Positions 8,614-17,486 of a stretch of DNA of 64,000 nt are shown piece by piece. Location of the stretch: positions 1,550,001 to 1,614,000 of the forward strand of contig NZ_JANHGR010000001.1 in the NCBI RefSeq assembly GCF_026616205.1. Reading direction: 5' to 3'. This stretch comes from Halolamina litorea (GTDB lineage: Archaea; Halobacteriota; Halobacteria; Halobacteriales; Haloferacaceae). The position numbers and the translations under genes were made by a program. Below the pieces are notes generated by a model. That model was not told where the DNA came from, did not search any database, and saw nothing but the letters and a program-made list of their open reading frames with translations. Position 1 is the first letter of the stretch, and each line of letters opens with the position of its first letter.

Positions 8614-9414
8614 TCAGAGTTCGATGCGCTCGACGAGGTCGTCGTCGGTCTTAGTGTTGACCGCGACGATGCGGACCGCGTCCTCGATCGTCGAGTCGGT
8701 GAGTTTGGCCTTGAGGAGGTTGTCGACCTGATAGACGCCTGCCGCGTTGATCATCTCGATTTCGACCAGCACGGGCTTGCCGTCGCCCGGTTGGAGGCTG
8801 ACCTGCCGGATCGCCTGGCTGGAGAGGGTGTTGATGCCGCGACCGCCCTCTTCGTAGGGGATACGCGAGCGGCCGTGTTCCATGTCCAGCGCGTCGGCGA
8901 CACGGATCACGCCCGCCTCCCGGGTCAGCGGCGTCTCCTCGGTGTGGTGACAGAGGATCGCGTGCAGCACCTCCCCCTTGATCCGGACCTTCGCGCCGAT
9001 ATCGTAGAACGGGTCGAGAAAGCGGTCGAGGAAGTCGGCCGCCAGCGGGATCGAGTAGTAGGCGTGGTCGTCCCGGTGAACGACGTGGCCGATGTCGTGC
9101 AGCGTCGCCGCCAGCGCGACGATGACCGCCTCGTCAGCCTCGTCGAGGCCCTGCTGACTGGCGCCGTTGAACTCGACGCCGCCGGCTTTCAGCAGGTCGT
9201 ACAGCCGGAGCGCGCGGTTCCGGACGATCTCGATGTGTTTGCTCCCGTGATCGTTGTACCCCTTGCGCGTGACCGCGTTGACGTTCTGGGCGTCGAGGTA
9301 CGCAACGAGTTCGGGGTCCTCGATGAGCGCGGGGAGCACGCGGTTGAGCCGTTCGTCGGGGAACGCGTGCCGCGCCTCCGGGTCGTACTCGTAGCTGGAG
9401 GAGTCCGTCGCCAT
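8614..9414 (-). CDS. HD domain metal-dependent phosphohydrolase
   Basis: A 266-residue HD-superfamily protein. The metal ligands are visible: His60 (GSKHIEIV), the His106-Asp107 doublet in AATLHDIGH, a following His pair (CHHTEE), and the Asp in VADALDMEHG. Such enzymes hydrolyse phosphomonoesters or nucleotides, including cyclic ones; the substrate is not deducible here. The C-terminal 80 residues form an alpha/beta extension seen in archaeal homologues. It is separated by about 50 bases from the peroxiredoxin gene, with which it may be co-transcribed. Confidence 0.85.
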   Translation of the reverse strand: MATDSSSYEYDPEARHAFPDERLNRVLPALIEDPELVAYLDAQNVNAVTRKGYNDHGSKHIEIVRNRALRLYDLLKAGGVEFNGASQQGLDEADEAVIVALAATLHDIGHVVHRDDHAYYSIPLAADFLDRFLDPFYDIGAKVRIKGEVLHAILCHHTEETPLTREAGVIRVADALDMEHGRSRIPYEEGGRGINTLSSQAIRQVSLQPGDGKPVLVEIEMINAAGVYQVDNLLKAKLTDSTIEDAVRIVAVNTKTDDDLVERIEL

Positions 9415-9461
9415 AGCCCCACCTCACAAGGGCAACACAAAAAGACCGTCGGGGTGGCCGC

Positions 9462-9989
9462 TCACTCGGTGGGTTCGGCGCCCACGCTGGTGGCCGCTGC
9501 CGCATCGGCGACGGCGGCGTCGACGGCCTCGTAGTCGGGTTCCTGCCCCGAGTCGTCGGCGAGCCACCGGTACGTGATCGTCCCCTCGGCGTCGAGGACG
9601 AACACGGATCGTCGCGCCACGTCGTCGATACCGAGGCGCTCGAAGTGGGTCCGGACGCCGTAGTCCGTACAGATCGTGGCGTCGTTGTCGGCGACGAGAG
9701 CGAACGGGAGCGACTCCTCCTCCCGGAACGCCGCGAGCGCCCACGGGAGGTCGGTGCTGACCCCCAGCACCGTCGCGTCGCCGTTGGCGAGCGGGCCGAG
9801 TCGGTCCCGGAACGTACAGAACTCGGTCGTACAGGTGTTCGAGAACGCGGCGGGGTAGAACGCCAGCACGGTCGGGGTGTCCGTGAGGTAGTCCTCCAGC
9901 GGGTGCGGGTCGATCCCGTCGGCGTCGGCGACCGGTGCGGTGAACGGCGGTGCGTCGTCGCCCACGGCGGGCGGGGCGGGGTCGTCCAT
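9462..9989 (-). CDS. Peroxiredoxin (AhpC/BCP type)
   Basis: A 175-residue thiol peroxidase. The active-site region YPAAFSNTCTTEFC places the peroxidatic Cys at residue 53 and a second Cys at 58, the five-residue spacing of BCP-type peroxiredoxins that form an intramolecular disulfide. It reduces hydrogen peroxide and organic peroxides using a thioredoxin-like donor. A thioredoxin-reductase-like flavoprotein lies 6 kb away but no direct link is shown. ATG at 9989 is chosen because upstream residues do not belong to the family. It sits upstream of the HD gene on the same strand. Confidence 0.9.
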   Translation of the reverse strand: MDDPAPPAVGDDAPPFTAPVADADGIDPHPLEDYLTDTPTVLAFYPAAFSNTCTTEFCTFRDRLGPLANGDATVLGVSTDLPWALAAFREEESLPFALVADNDATICTDYGVRTHFERLGIDDVARRSVFVLDAEGTITYRWLADDSGQEPDYEAVDAAVADAAAATSVGAEPTE

Positions 9990-10083
9990 ACCCACGGGTC
10001 GGGTGTCTGCGTGATAAGCGCTGGCCCGGCGCCCCGCATATCCAAAAGGCCTATAGTTCGGAGTGGGGTACAGTCGCATAGAG

Positions 10084-10356
10084 ATGTTCCAGATTGCGCC
10101 GCTACAAGTACCGATCCCCGGGGGCCCCGAGCTCATCATCATCCTCCTCGTGCTCGTGCTCCTGTTCGGCGCGAACAAGATCCCGAAGCTGGCCCGTTCG
10201 ACGGGGCAGGCGATGGGTGAGTTCCAGAAGGGCCGTGAGGAGCTGAACCAGGAGCTCGAAGACATGAAGGAGCCGCCGGAGACCTCCACTGACTCGACGA
10301 CCGCCGAGAGCGTCGAGGAAGAGGAGGAGACCGAGACCGAGACGACCGACAACTGA
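10084..10356 (+). CDS. tatA: Sec-independent translocase subunit TatA
   Basis: A 90-residue Tat pore component, which allows export of folded proteins with twin-arginine signals, the dominant export route in haloarchaea. It has one hydrophobic helix (about residues 15-29, ELIIILLVLVLLFG), the conserved hinge FGANKIPKLAR, an amphipathic helix (GQAMGEFQKGREEL) and a very acidic tail. I start at ATG 10084, giving the usual haloarchaeal MFQIAPLQVPIPG opening, although an in-frame start seven codons earlier exists. TatC is not in this window. Confidence 0.95.
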   Translation: MFQIAPLQVPIPGGPELIIILLVLVLLFGANKIPKLARSTGQAMGEFQKGREELNQELEDMKEPPETSTDSTTAESVEEEEETETETTDN

Positions 10357-10401
10357 GCCGGAAGCGCGTTCTTTTGACCCCTGACCCAGTAGCGGCGCTT
10401 G

Positions 10402-10474
10402 GGGCACGTGGCCTAGCGGACAAGGCGAGGGGTTCCTAACTCCTCGATCGTGGGTTCGAATCCCACCGTGCCCG
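10402..10474 (+). tRNA. tRNA-Arg (anticodon CCT)
   Basis: A 73-nt cloverleaf with acceptor arms GGGCACG and CGTGCCC and discriminator G. The anticodon loop TTCCTAA gives anticodon CCT, reading AGG arginine codons. The T arm is GTGGGTTCGAATCCCAC. No intron and no encoded CCA. Its last 30 bases are nearly duplicated 90 bases downstream. Confidence 0.96.
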
Positions 10475-10564
10475 CTGTCTGCGAACGAACGTGAGCAGCA
10501 GCGCCACTCGTGGGATTCCGAAGCAGGGAGCGGGAGGTGGGCAAGCGCGGCGATCGAACGGGAG

Positions 10565-10593
10565 CGATCGTGGTTCGAATCCCACCGTGCCCG
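10565..10593 (+). repeat. Partial copy of tRNA-Arg 3' end (possible old attachment site)
   Basis: The 29 bases here repeat the last 30 bases of tRNA-Arg (10445-10474) with a single missing G in the T stem. A direct repeat of a tRNA 3' end is the hallmark of an attachment site left by a tRNA-targeting integrative element. Only about 90 bases lie between the copies and no integrase is present, so this would be a scar. Confidence 0.7.
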
Positions 10594-10734
10594 TTCACGC
10601 GGAACCCACCCACTCCGTGTACGTCGACGATCCCCAACGCCCGGCGACGAACGTCCCTTCGGAGCGGAGTTAACAATTTGTTTCCTCTGAATTGCTAATA
10701 TGACCCATTTAGACCCCCCGTTTTTAGCAGCGGG

Positions 10735-10743
10735 GTTATTAAC
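10735..10743 (+). promoter_or_regulatory. TATA-like box of the metal ATPase gene
   Basis: GTTATTAAC lies about 26 bases before the ATG at 10766, which predicts a transcript starting at or within a few bases of the start codon. The small inverted repeat CCCCG / CGGGG immediately upstream overlaps the region where a regulator or TFB would bind. Confidence 0.5.
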
Positions 10744-10765
10744 TGAGGGACGACTATCCCGGAGC

Positions 10766-13336
10766 ATGAGCAGTAACGACGAGTCAGACGACGCCCACGA
10801 TCACGACGATCGGGTGGGCGCCCCCGCGGCGGACCTCGGTGAGGCCGAATCGGTCCAACTCACGGTCCCCGGGATGGACTGCCCATCCTGTGCCGGCAAG
10901 GTCGAGTCGAGCGTCCGCGAGATCGACGCCGTCGAGACCGTCGATCCGCAGGTGACGACCGGCACGCTCACCGTGGGCTACGAGGCCGGCGCCACGACGC
11001 CGGAGGCGGTCGCAGACCGGGTAGAGAAGGCCGGCTACGAGGTCGAGTCCGGCGTCGGCGAGGCGACGGAGTCGTTCACCGCGCCGGAAATGGACTGCCC
11101 CTCCTGTGCCGGCAAGGTCGAGAACGCGATCCAGAGCGTCGACGGGGTCGTGAGCTTCCGTACCCAGCCGACGACCGGAAAGATCGTGGTCACGTTCGAC
11201 CAGTCCCGCGCGTCCGCCGCCGAGGTGATTCGGGCCATCGAGAACGCCGGCTACGAGATCACCGACTCGACGGTCGACGGCGGCGGCGACGGCGGCGTCG
11301 CCGGGGGCGAGAGCGTCTGGCGGAGCACGCGAGCGATCAAGACGTGGATCAGCGGCGGCTTCACCCTCCTCGGCCTGCTGTTGGAGTTCGTCCTCGGCGG
11401 GCTGAACGCCGAGCTACTCACGGTCGCCGCCACGGTGTCGCTCTCGACGGCCGACGTGCTGTTCCTCGCGGCCGTCGTCGTGGGCGGACAGGAGATCGTC
11501 CGCGGCGGCTACTACTCGCTACGCAACCGCAACCTCGACATCGACCTGCTGATGACTCTCGCCATCGTCGGCGCCGTCTCGGTCAGTCTAGGGTTCGGGG
11601 AGGCGCTGTACATGGAGGCCGCGACGCTCGCGTTCCTGTTCAGCGTCGCCGAACTGCTGGAACGCTACTCGATGGACAAGGCCCGGAACTCCCTGCAGGA
11701 GCTGATGGATCTCTCTCCCGACGAGGCGACGGTCCAGCGCAACGGGGAAGAGGTCGTCCTCCCCGTCGACGAGGTCCGCGTCGGCGACGTGGTCGTCGTC
11801 AAGCCGGGCGAGAAGATCCCCCTCGACGGCGAGGTGCTGACCGGCGAGAGTGCGGTGAACCAGGCGCCGATCACCGGCGAGAGCGTGCCCGTGGACAAAA
11901 CGCCCGGCGACGAGGTGTACGCCGGGACGGTCAACGAACAGGGCTACCTCGAACTACAGGTCACCTCGGAGGCCGGGGACAACACCCTCTCGCGGATCAT
12001 CGAGATGGTCGAGGACGCCCAGTCGAACAAGACCCAACGCGAGCAGTTCGTCGAGCGCTTCGCGGGGTACTACACGCCGCTTGTCGTCGTCTTCGCGGTG
12101 CTCGTGACGCTCGGCTCGCCGGCGCTGCTCGGGGCGACCCGGACCCAAGCCATCGTCTACGGGCTGACGCTGCTGGTGCTCGCCTGTCCGTGTGCGTTCG
12201 TCATCTCGACGCCCGTCTCGGTCGTCTCCGGGATCACCAGCGCCGCGAAGAACGGCGTGCTGATCAAGGGGGGGAACCACCTCGAAGCGATGGGCGAGGT
12301 GGAGGCTGTCGCCCTCGACAAGACGGGGACGCTCACGTTCGGGGAGCTGACGGTGACGGACGTGGTTCCGCTGGGCGACAACACCGAGGACGACGTGCTT
12401 CGGTGTGCACACGGCCTCGAATCGCGCTCCGAACACCCGATCGGTGAGGCCATCGTCGGCCACGCCGAGGAGCGGGACGTCGACGAACGGTCGGTCGGCG
12501 AGTTCGAGAGCATCACCGGCAAGGGCGTTCGGGCCGACCTCGACGGCACCACCCACTACGCCGGGAAGCCGGGGCTGTTCGAGGAACTCGGCTTCGACCT
12601 CAACCACGTCCACGCGGCGACCGACGGCGGCGTCGTCACCCGGAAGAGCCGGCAACTGTGTGAGCGAAACGACTGTGTGGACCTCCTCGAGACGGTGGTG
12701 CCCGAACTCCAGTCCCAGGGGAAGACGGTGGTCCTCGTCGGCACCGAAGACGAGATCGAGGGCGTCGTCGCCGTCGCCGACGACATCCGCGATGAGGCGG
12801 CGGCGGCGGTCGCCCGACTCCACGACCTCGGCGTCGAACACGTCGTGATGCTGACCGGGGACAACGAGCGAACCGCCCGCGCCATCGCTGAGGAAGTCGG
12901 CGTCGACGAGTTCCGCGCAGAACTCCTCCCGGAGGACAAGGTCGACGCCGTCACGGAACTGGACGAGACCTACGGCGGCGTCGCCATGGTCGGCGACGGC
13001 ATCAACGACGCGCCGGCGCTCGCCACCGCGACGGTGGGCGTGGCGATGGGCGCGGCGGGGACCGATACCGCCATCGAAACCGCGGACATCGCGCTGATGG
13101 GCGACGACCTCTCGCGGCTCCCGTACCTCTACGAACTCTCGGGCGACGCCAACGGCGTCATCCGGCAGAACATCTGGGTCAGCCTCGCGGTGAAGGCCGG
13201 ACTCGCGTTGGCGGTCCCATTCGGCTACGTCCCGATCTGGGCGGCGGTCCTGATCGGCGACGCCGGGATGACCCTCGGCGTCACCGGGAACGCGATGCGG
13301 CTCTCCCGGATCGTCCCCGAGTCGCTGACGGAGTAG
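10766..13336 (+). CDS. P1B-type heavy-metal-translocating ATPase (Zn/Cd type)
   Basis: An 856-residue metal-exporting P-type ATPase. Two N-terminal heavy-metal-associated domains carry CPSC at residues 39-42 and 111-114. The membrane CPC motif is at 474-476, the phosphorylated Asp is D518 in DKTGTLT, and the hinge VGDGINDAPAL follows. In the last membrane segments N-x7-K (NIWVSLAVK) and DAG match the P1B-2 signature of Zn/Cd/Pb exporters, more than the Cu-type signature. The His/Asp-rich first 20 residues could also bind metal. I start at ATG 10766; the longer frame would begin inside the promoter. It converges on the Lrp/TRASH regulator, its likely sensor. Confidence 0.93.
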   Translation: MSSNDESDDAHDHDDRVGAPAADLGEAESVQLTVPGMDCPSCAGKVESSVREIDAVETVDPQVTTGTLTVGYEAGATTPEAVADRVEKAGYEVESGVGEATESFTAPEMDCPSCAGKVENAIQSVDGVVSFRTQPTTGKIVVTFDQSRASAAEVIRAIENAGYEITDSTVDGGGDGGVAGGESVWRSTRAIKTWISGGFTLLGLLLEFVLGGLNAELLTVAATVSLSTADVLFLAAVVVGGQEIVRGGYYSLRNRNLDIDLLMTLAIVGAVSVSLGFGEALYMEAATLAFLFSVAELLERYSMDKARNSLQELMDLSPDEATVQRNGEEVVLPVDEVRVGDVVVVKPGEKIPLDGEVLTGESAVNQAPITGESVPVDKTPGDEVYAGTVNEQGYLELQVTSEAGDNTLSRIIEMVEDAQSNKTQREQFVERFAGYYTPLVVVFAVLVTLGSPALLGATRTQAIVYGLTLLVLACPCAFVISTPVSVVSGITSAAKNGVLIKGGNHLEAMGEVEAVALDKTGTLTFGELTVTDVVPLGDNTEDDVLRCAHGLESRSEHPIGEAIVGHAEERDVDERSVGEFESITGKGVRADLDGTTHYAGKPGLFEELGFDLNHVHAATDGGVVTRKSRQLCERNDCVDLLETVVPELQSQGKTVVLVGTEDEIEGVVAVADDIRDEAAAAVARLHDLGVEHVVMLTGDNERTARAIAEEVGVDEFRAELLPEDKVDAVTELDETYGGVAMVGDGINDAPALATATVGVAMGAAGTDTAIETADIALMGDDLSRLPYLYELSGDANGVIRQNIWVSLAVKAGLALAVPFGYVPIWAAVLIGDAGMTLGVTGNAMRLSRIVPESLTE

Positions 13337-13363
13337 CCGTTTCGTCGTTTCCGCGATGTCCCC

Positions 13364-13957
13364 CTACTCCGCGCCCGCCTCCATCCGCTCGTAGCGCTCG
13401 ACGAACCGCGAGCGACAGGAGGGACAGCAGAAGTGGTAGACGTCGTCGCCGAGCCGTTCGGTCTCCCCCTCGCTGTCGACGGTGTTGCCACACTCCGCAC
13501 AGGTGAGTGCGAACTCCACCCCGCCGAGCGCGGGCGTCCACTCCACGTCGTCGACGACGGTGACCTCCCGGTCACGCACGTCGGCGTCGCCCACCAGATC
13601 GTCGAGCCAACTCCGGACGCCATTGGCCCTGGCGCGGCCGTAGAACATGAGTTCCTCGTCGGCGGTGACGAAGAGGTGTTCGACCGCGCTCGCGGTCGCG
13701 ACCCGCTGGCGGAGCGCCGGCATCGAGCCGTCGGCGACGACCAGTCGGACGAACACCGGCACGCCGGCCCGCAGTTGCGATCGGTCCACGTCGACGGTGA
13801 ACCGTCGGAGGACGCCGGAGTCCTGAAGCCGCTTGACGCGGTCCGACACCGCCGGCCCGGAGAGCCCCACGTCCTCGCCGATGTCGCTGTAGGACCGCCG
13901 GGCGTCCGCCGCCAACAGTTCGATGATCCGCAGGTCGGTCTCGTCGAGGTCGCGCAT
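13364..13957 (-). CDS. Lrp/AsnC-type regulator with C-terminal TRASH metal-binding domain
   Basis: A 197-residue transcription regulator. Residues 1-55 form an AsnC-type helix-turn-helix (DETDLRIIELLAADARRSYS...GLSGPAVSDRVKRLQ is the recognition region). The middle is an alpha/beta ligand-type domain. Residues 153-181 form a TRASH zinc-finger-like site: CAEC at 153-156 and FCCPSC at 176-181. TRASH proteins of this build regulate metal ATPases in haloarchaea. It lies 27 bases from the end of the convergent metal ATPase gene. ATG 13957 is used; an upstream extension exists but has no family character. Confidence 0.92.
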   Translation of the reverse strand: MRDLDETDLRIIELLAADARRSYSDIGEDVGLSGPAVSDRVKRLQDSGVLRRFTVDVDRSQLRAGVPVFVRLVVADGSMPALRQRVATASAVEHLFVTADEELMFYGRARANGVRSWLDDLVGDADVRDREVTVVDDVEWTPALGGVEFALTCAECGNTVDSEGETERLGDDVYHFCCPSCRSRFVERYERMEAGAE

Positions 13958-14069
13958 GGGACCGGGTAGGCGAAGGGGGCGGAAATGGCTTCCCGTCGTG
14001 GCGGTCCGATTCGCTCGAACGATAGCTTGAGGGGTGATTTTTTGCGTGCGCAGCGTGACCCAGTAGTCA

Positions 14070-17000
14070 ATGGCTACCGACGAGGCTGACACCACCCCTG
14101 CCCTCGAAGGTGAGGTGCAGGAGCGCCCCGATCCCGCCGACGACGCCGTGGGCGGTCAGGAGGCCGTCGTCGGATCGTACACTTGGGACGACTTCCTCCG
14201 CGAACACGGCGAGACGACCGCCGCCCGGAAGCTCTACCAGCGCTTCGACGAGACGCCGGGCAGCGAGCGCTGGGGCGAAGCGGACCTGAGCCTCACTCGC
14301 GAGGACTGGGACCGAACCGACGTGGACCCCGCCGACTACCTCGGGTTCCCGCCCTGGGAGATCGAGGCCCGCATCGGCGCCGCCCACGGCGTCGCCGCGG
14401 ACATCACCGACTACTCCCCGCTGATCGGCTACGACGAGACGCCGGTCATCAAGGACATCTACGGCTGGGAGGACTACAAACGGCAGTACTTCTACACCGA
14501 CGAGGGCGAGGCGCCGACCGACCGCGAGGGCGAACCCGAGACGTTCGACGCCGAGGAGGCACTCGGACACCCGCCGGAGTCGATCGGCGGGACGATGGCC
14601 GACTGTAAGCGGGCCGGCGAGGAGCTACAGGAGCTCATCGACGAGCGCACCGTCGACGTGGACGAGGCCGTCGACGAGGACGCCTTCTTCTCGGACACGC
14701 AGGGTCGGACGACCGTCGCCAACCGCTACGACCTGGAGAAGACGGTCCCGATGGCGAAGAAGGCCCACTTCCGCGAGGAGGACCGCTACTGGGTGAACAA
14801 ACCCTACTCCTACGTCGTCATCTTCCACTCGACGAAGGAAAACGAGAAGAAGTACTACGTCGTCCAACCCCACCTGACGGAGATCGAGGACGGCCTCACG
14901 GACTACCTGACCGACAAGCTCCGGGCCTCGATCAAGTACGAGGACGAGGGGACCACCGCCGCCGACGAGGACCACCGCCGCTCGGTGATCGAAAACAGGA
15001 CCCGCGATCTGCTCGACCGGTACGACCTCTACGACGAGCCCGCCGACCCCGAAAACCGCGGTGGGCTCGGCAACACCATCGTGGACAAGTTCGGGCTGGA
15101 CCCGAACGGCGGCGTCTCCGGCCGCGTGGTCGACCTGCTGGGCTACGATGAGCCCATCGAGGGCATCCGACAACTGGAGGGGATCGAGGTCCGGCCCGAG
15201 CCGGCGCTCGTCGAGGAGGACGCCGACACGCTGAACGAGTACCAGGTCGAGAAGCTGCTGTACTACCTCGAACGGGACTTCATCGGCTACGAGCGCATCG
15301 ACGGCATCAAACACGACATCAACGTCGAGGACATCTCGTGTGACGGCTACAACGCCCCCGTCTTCGTCTACCACTCCGACTACGAGCAGATCATCACCAA
15401 CGTCTACCACGAGGAGGACGAACTCGACGACTTCGTCGTCAAACTGGCCCAACGGTCGGGCAAGGGCATCTCGAAGCGACGGCCGCAGGTCGACGCCACG
15501 CTCCCCGACGGCTCCCGTGCGCAACTGACCCTCGGGCGGGAGGTCTCGGACCACGGGACCAACTACACCATCCGGCAGTTCAAGGACGTGCCGTTCACAC
15601 CGGTGGACCTCATCAACTGGCAGACGTTCAGCCTCGACGAGATGGCGTTCCTGTGGCTCTGTATCGAGAACCACAAGTCCCTCATCTTCGCCGGCGGGAC
15701 GGCGTCGGGGAAGACGACGTCCCTGAACGCGGTTTCGCTGTTCATTCCCTCGAACACGAAGATCGTCTCCATCGAGGACACCCGCGAGGTCGAACTGCCC
15801 CAGCGCAACTGGATCGCCTCGGTCACGCGACCCTCCTTCAGCGACGACGACAAGGGCGACGTGGACGAGTTCGACCTGCTGGAGGCCGCGCTCCGCCAGC
15901 GCCCGGACTACATCGTGATGGGTGAGATCCGTGGTGAGGAGGGCCGGACGCTCTTCCAGGTCATGTCCACGGGCCACACCACCTACACGACGTTCCACGC
16001 CGACAACGTCGGCGAGGTGCTCAAGCGGTTCACCACCGAACCGATCAACGTCTCGAAGACGATGTTCACGGCGCTCGACCTCGTGTCGATCCAGACCTCG
16101 ACGCGGGTGCAGGGCCACAAGGTCCGCCGGAACAAGTCCCTCACCGAGATCAACCACTACGACGCCGAGAACGACGAGATCAACGTGCAGGACGTCTACC
16201 AGTGGCAGGCCGAGACCGACGAGTTCCTGAAGATGGGGGACTCGAACACCCTGGACGAGATCATGTTCGACCGCGGGTGGGACCGAGACACGCTCGATCT
16301 GGAGATCTTCAAGCGCCAGACCGTGCTCGCTTACCTGATCTACGAGGGGCTCAACACCTACACGCAGGTGGCGGCGACGTTCCAGGCGTTCATCAACGAC
16401 CCCGAGACCATCCTCTCGCTGATGGCCAACGACATGCTCGAGGCCTCACTGGAGGACCTCCGAGAGATGGAGTCGGTGCTGATCGATATCGACCCGGAGA
16501 AAGAGGAGATGGTCCCCCGTCCGGACCCGAACGACGAGATACTCGCGGAGGCGAAGGCGATCCTCGAACGGGCCGAGGAGGAACTGTTCGAGCAGTACCT
16601 CGGGGAGACGCCCGACGACGTGGCCGACGCCCTCGCCGACACCGAACCGCAGGGCAACGTCCAGGCGGCCCCCGACAGCGCCGGCGAACTCCCGCCGGCA
16701 GCCGAGGAACCCGACGACGACCCCTTCGGCGAGGCGGAGATCAGTCGCCCCGCGCTCGACGAGGAGGCCGAGGGCGACACCGACCCGACCACTCCCGAAC
16801 TCGAACCCGGCGATGACGAGGACGACGACGCCGGCTCGACGGCCGACGGTGCCGGAACCGAGCGGGCACTCCCCGAGCGCGACGACGGCGTCGACGACGG
16901 GAACGACGCCGGCGCCGACCCATCCGAGGAGGTGACGCCGGGCGACCACCCCTCCGCCGAGGACGGAACCGACGCCGGCGAGGAAACGGCCTCCAGCAGC

Positions 17001-17486
17001 GACGACGGCGACGGGACGGACGCGGAGTACGTCATCGGCGAACCACCTGCGGAACCCGACGACGACCCCTTCGGCGAGCCGCCGGACGGACTCTGGGAGC
17101 CGGATCCGGAGTTCGACTCGACGCCCGAACCTGACGAGTTCGACCCGTTCGACGGCTCGTCGGGCGACGAGGAGTACTTCATCGGCGAACCGGCCGACGA
17201 CGGAAGCGCCGACCGGAACGGCGGATCGGTGGCCGACGACCCGTTCGGGAACCCGCCGGGGCGCGACGACGAACCGCCGGAGCCGACTGACGGCTCCTTC
17301 GACGGCGGGTTCGACGGCGGTGGGGGAGACGAGGAGGAGGAGGAAGCGGTCGACGGCCCCGGAGAGGAGTTCGAGGACCCGTTCGACCCGGGTGAGGCCG
17401 ACGAGGAGGCCGAGGACGACGAAGTCGAAGTGGACTCGTGGGAACTCGACGACGGGGGCGACGGGTTCTGGGAGGGCGAGGAGTAG
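14070..17486 (+). CDS. pilB: Type IV pilus/secretion ATPase with long acidic tail
   Basis: An 1138-residue secretion-type ATPase powering assembly of pilus-like fibres. The core carries Walker A GGTASGKT at residues 542-549, an Asp box (SIEDTREVEL), Walker B with YIVMGEIRGEEG, and a His box (MSTGHTTYTTFHADN). From about residue 855 the protein becomes a disordered tail rich in Asp/Glu/Gly/Pro with five DPF motifs (at 884, 999, 1025, 1057, 1103) and two copies of EY[VF]IGEP (986, 1035). The core alone is the normal family length, so the tail is an addition of nearly 300 residues. The platform gene starts on the very next base after its stop. Confidence 0.93.
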   Translation: MATDEADTTPALEGEVQERPDPADDAVGGQEAVVGSYTWDDFLREHGETTAARKLYQRFDETPGSERWGEADLSLTREDWDRTDVDPADYLGFPPWEIEARIGAAHGVAADITDYSPLIGYDETPVIKDIYGWEDYKRQYFYTDEGEAPTDREGEPETFDAEEALGHPPESIGGTMADCKRAGEELQELIDERTVDVDEAVDEDAFFSDTQGRTTVANRYDLEKTVPMAKKAHFREEDRYWVNKPYSYVVIFHSTKENEKKYYVVQPHLTEIEDGLTDYLTDKLRASIKYEDEGTTAADEDHRRSVIENRTRDLLDRYDLYDEPADPENRGGLGNTIVDKFGLDPNGGVSGRVVDLLGYDEPIEGIRQLEGIEVRPEPALVEEDADTLNEYQVEKLLYYLERDFIGYERIDGIKHDINVEDISCDGYNAPVFVYHSDYEQIITNVYHEEDELDDFVVKLAQRSGKGISKRRPQVDATLPDGSRAQLTLGREVSDHGTNYTIRQFKDVPFTPVDLINWQTFSLDEMAFLWLCIENHKSLIFAGGTASGKTTSLNAVSLFIPSNTKIVSIEDTREVELPQRNWIASVTRPSFSDDDKGDVDEFDLLEAALRQRPDYIVMGEIRGEEGRTLFQVMSTGHTTYTTFHADNVGEVLKRFTTEPINVSKTMFTALDLVSIQTSTRVQGHKVRRNKSLTEINHYDAENDEINVQDVYQWQAETDEFLKMGDSNTLDEIMFDRGWDRDTLDLEIFKRQTVLAYLIYEGLNTYTQVAATFQAFINDPETILSLMANDMLEASLEDLREMESVLIDIDPEKEEMVPRPDPNDEILAEAKAILERAEEELFEQYLGETPDDVADALADTEPQGNVQAAPDSAGELPPAAEEPDDDPFGEAEISRPALDEEAEGDTDPTTPELEPGDDEDDDAGSTADGAGTERALPERDDGVDDGNDAGADPSEEVTPGDHPSAEDGTDAGEETASSSDDGDGTDAEYVIGEPPAEPDDDPFGEPPDGLWEPDPEFDSTPEPDEFDPFDGSSGDEEYFIGEPADDGSADRNGGSVADDPFGNPPGRDDEPPEPTDGSFDGGFDGGGGDEEEEEAVDGPGEEFEDPFDPGEADEEAEDDEVEVDSWELDDGGDGFWEGEE

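Larger units (their letters stand above)
10475..10765. other. Intergenic region holding tRNA 3'-end copy and ATPase promoter
   Basis: This 291-base stretch between tRNA-Arg and the metal ATPase contains no gene. It holds the partial tRNA copy at 10565-10593, an AT-rich block at 10670-10700, a small inverted repeat CCCCG / CGGGG around 10715-10735, and a TATA-like box just before the ATPase. Confidence 0.7.

Noticed and set aside
10565-10593. Second complete tRNA gene
   Set aside because: Only the T arm and 3' acceptor half are copied; there is no D arm, anticodon arm or 5' acceptor strand.
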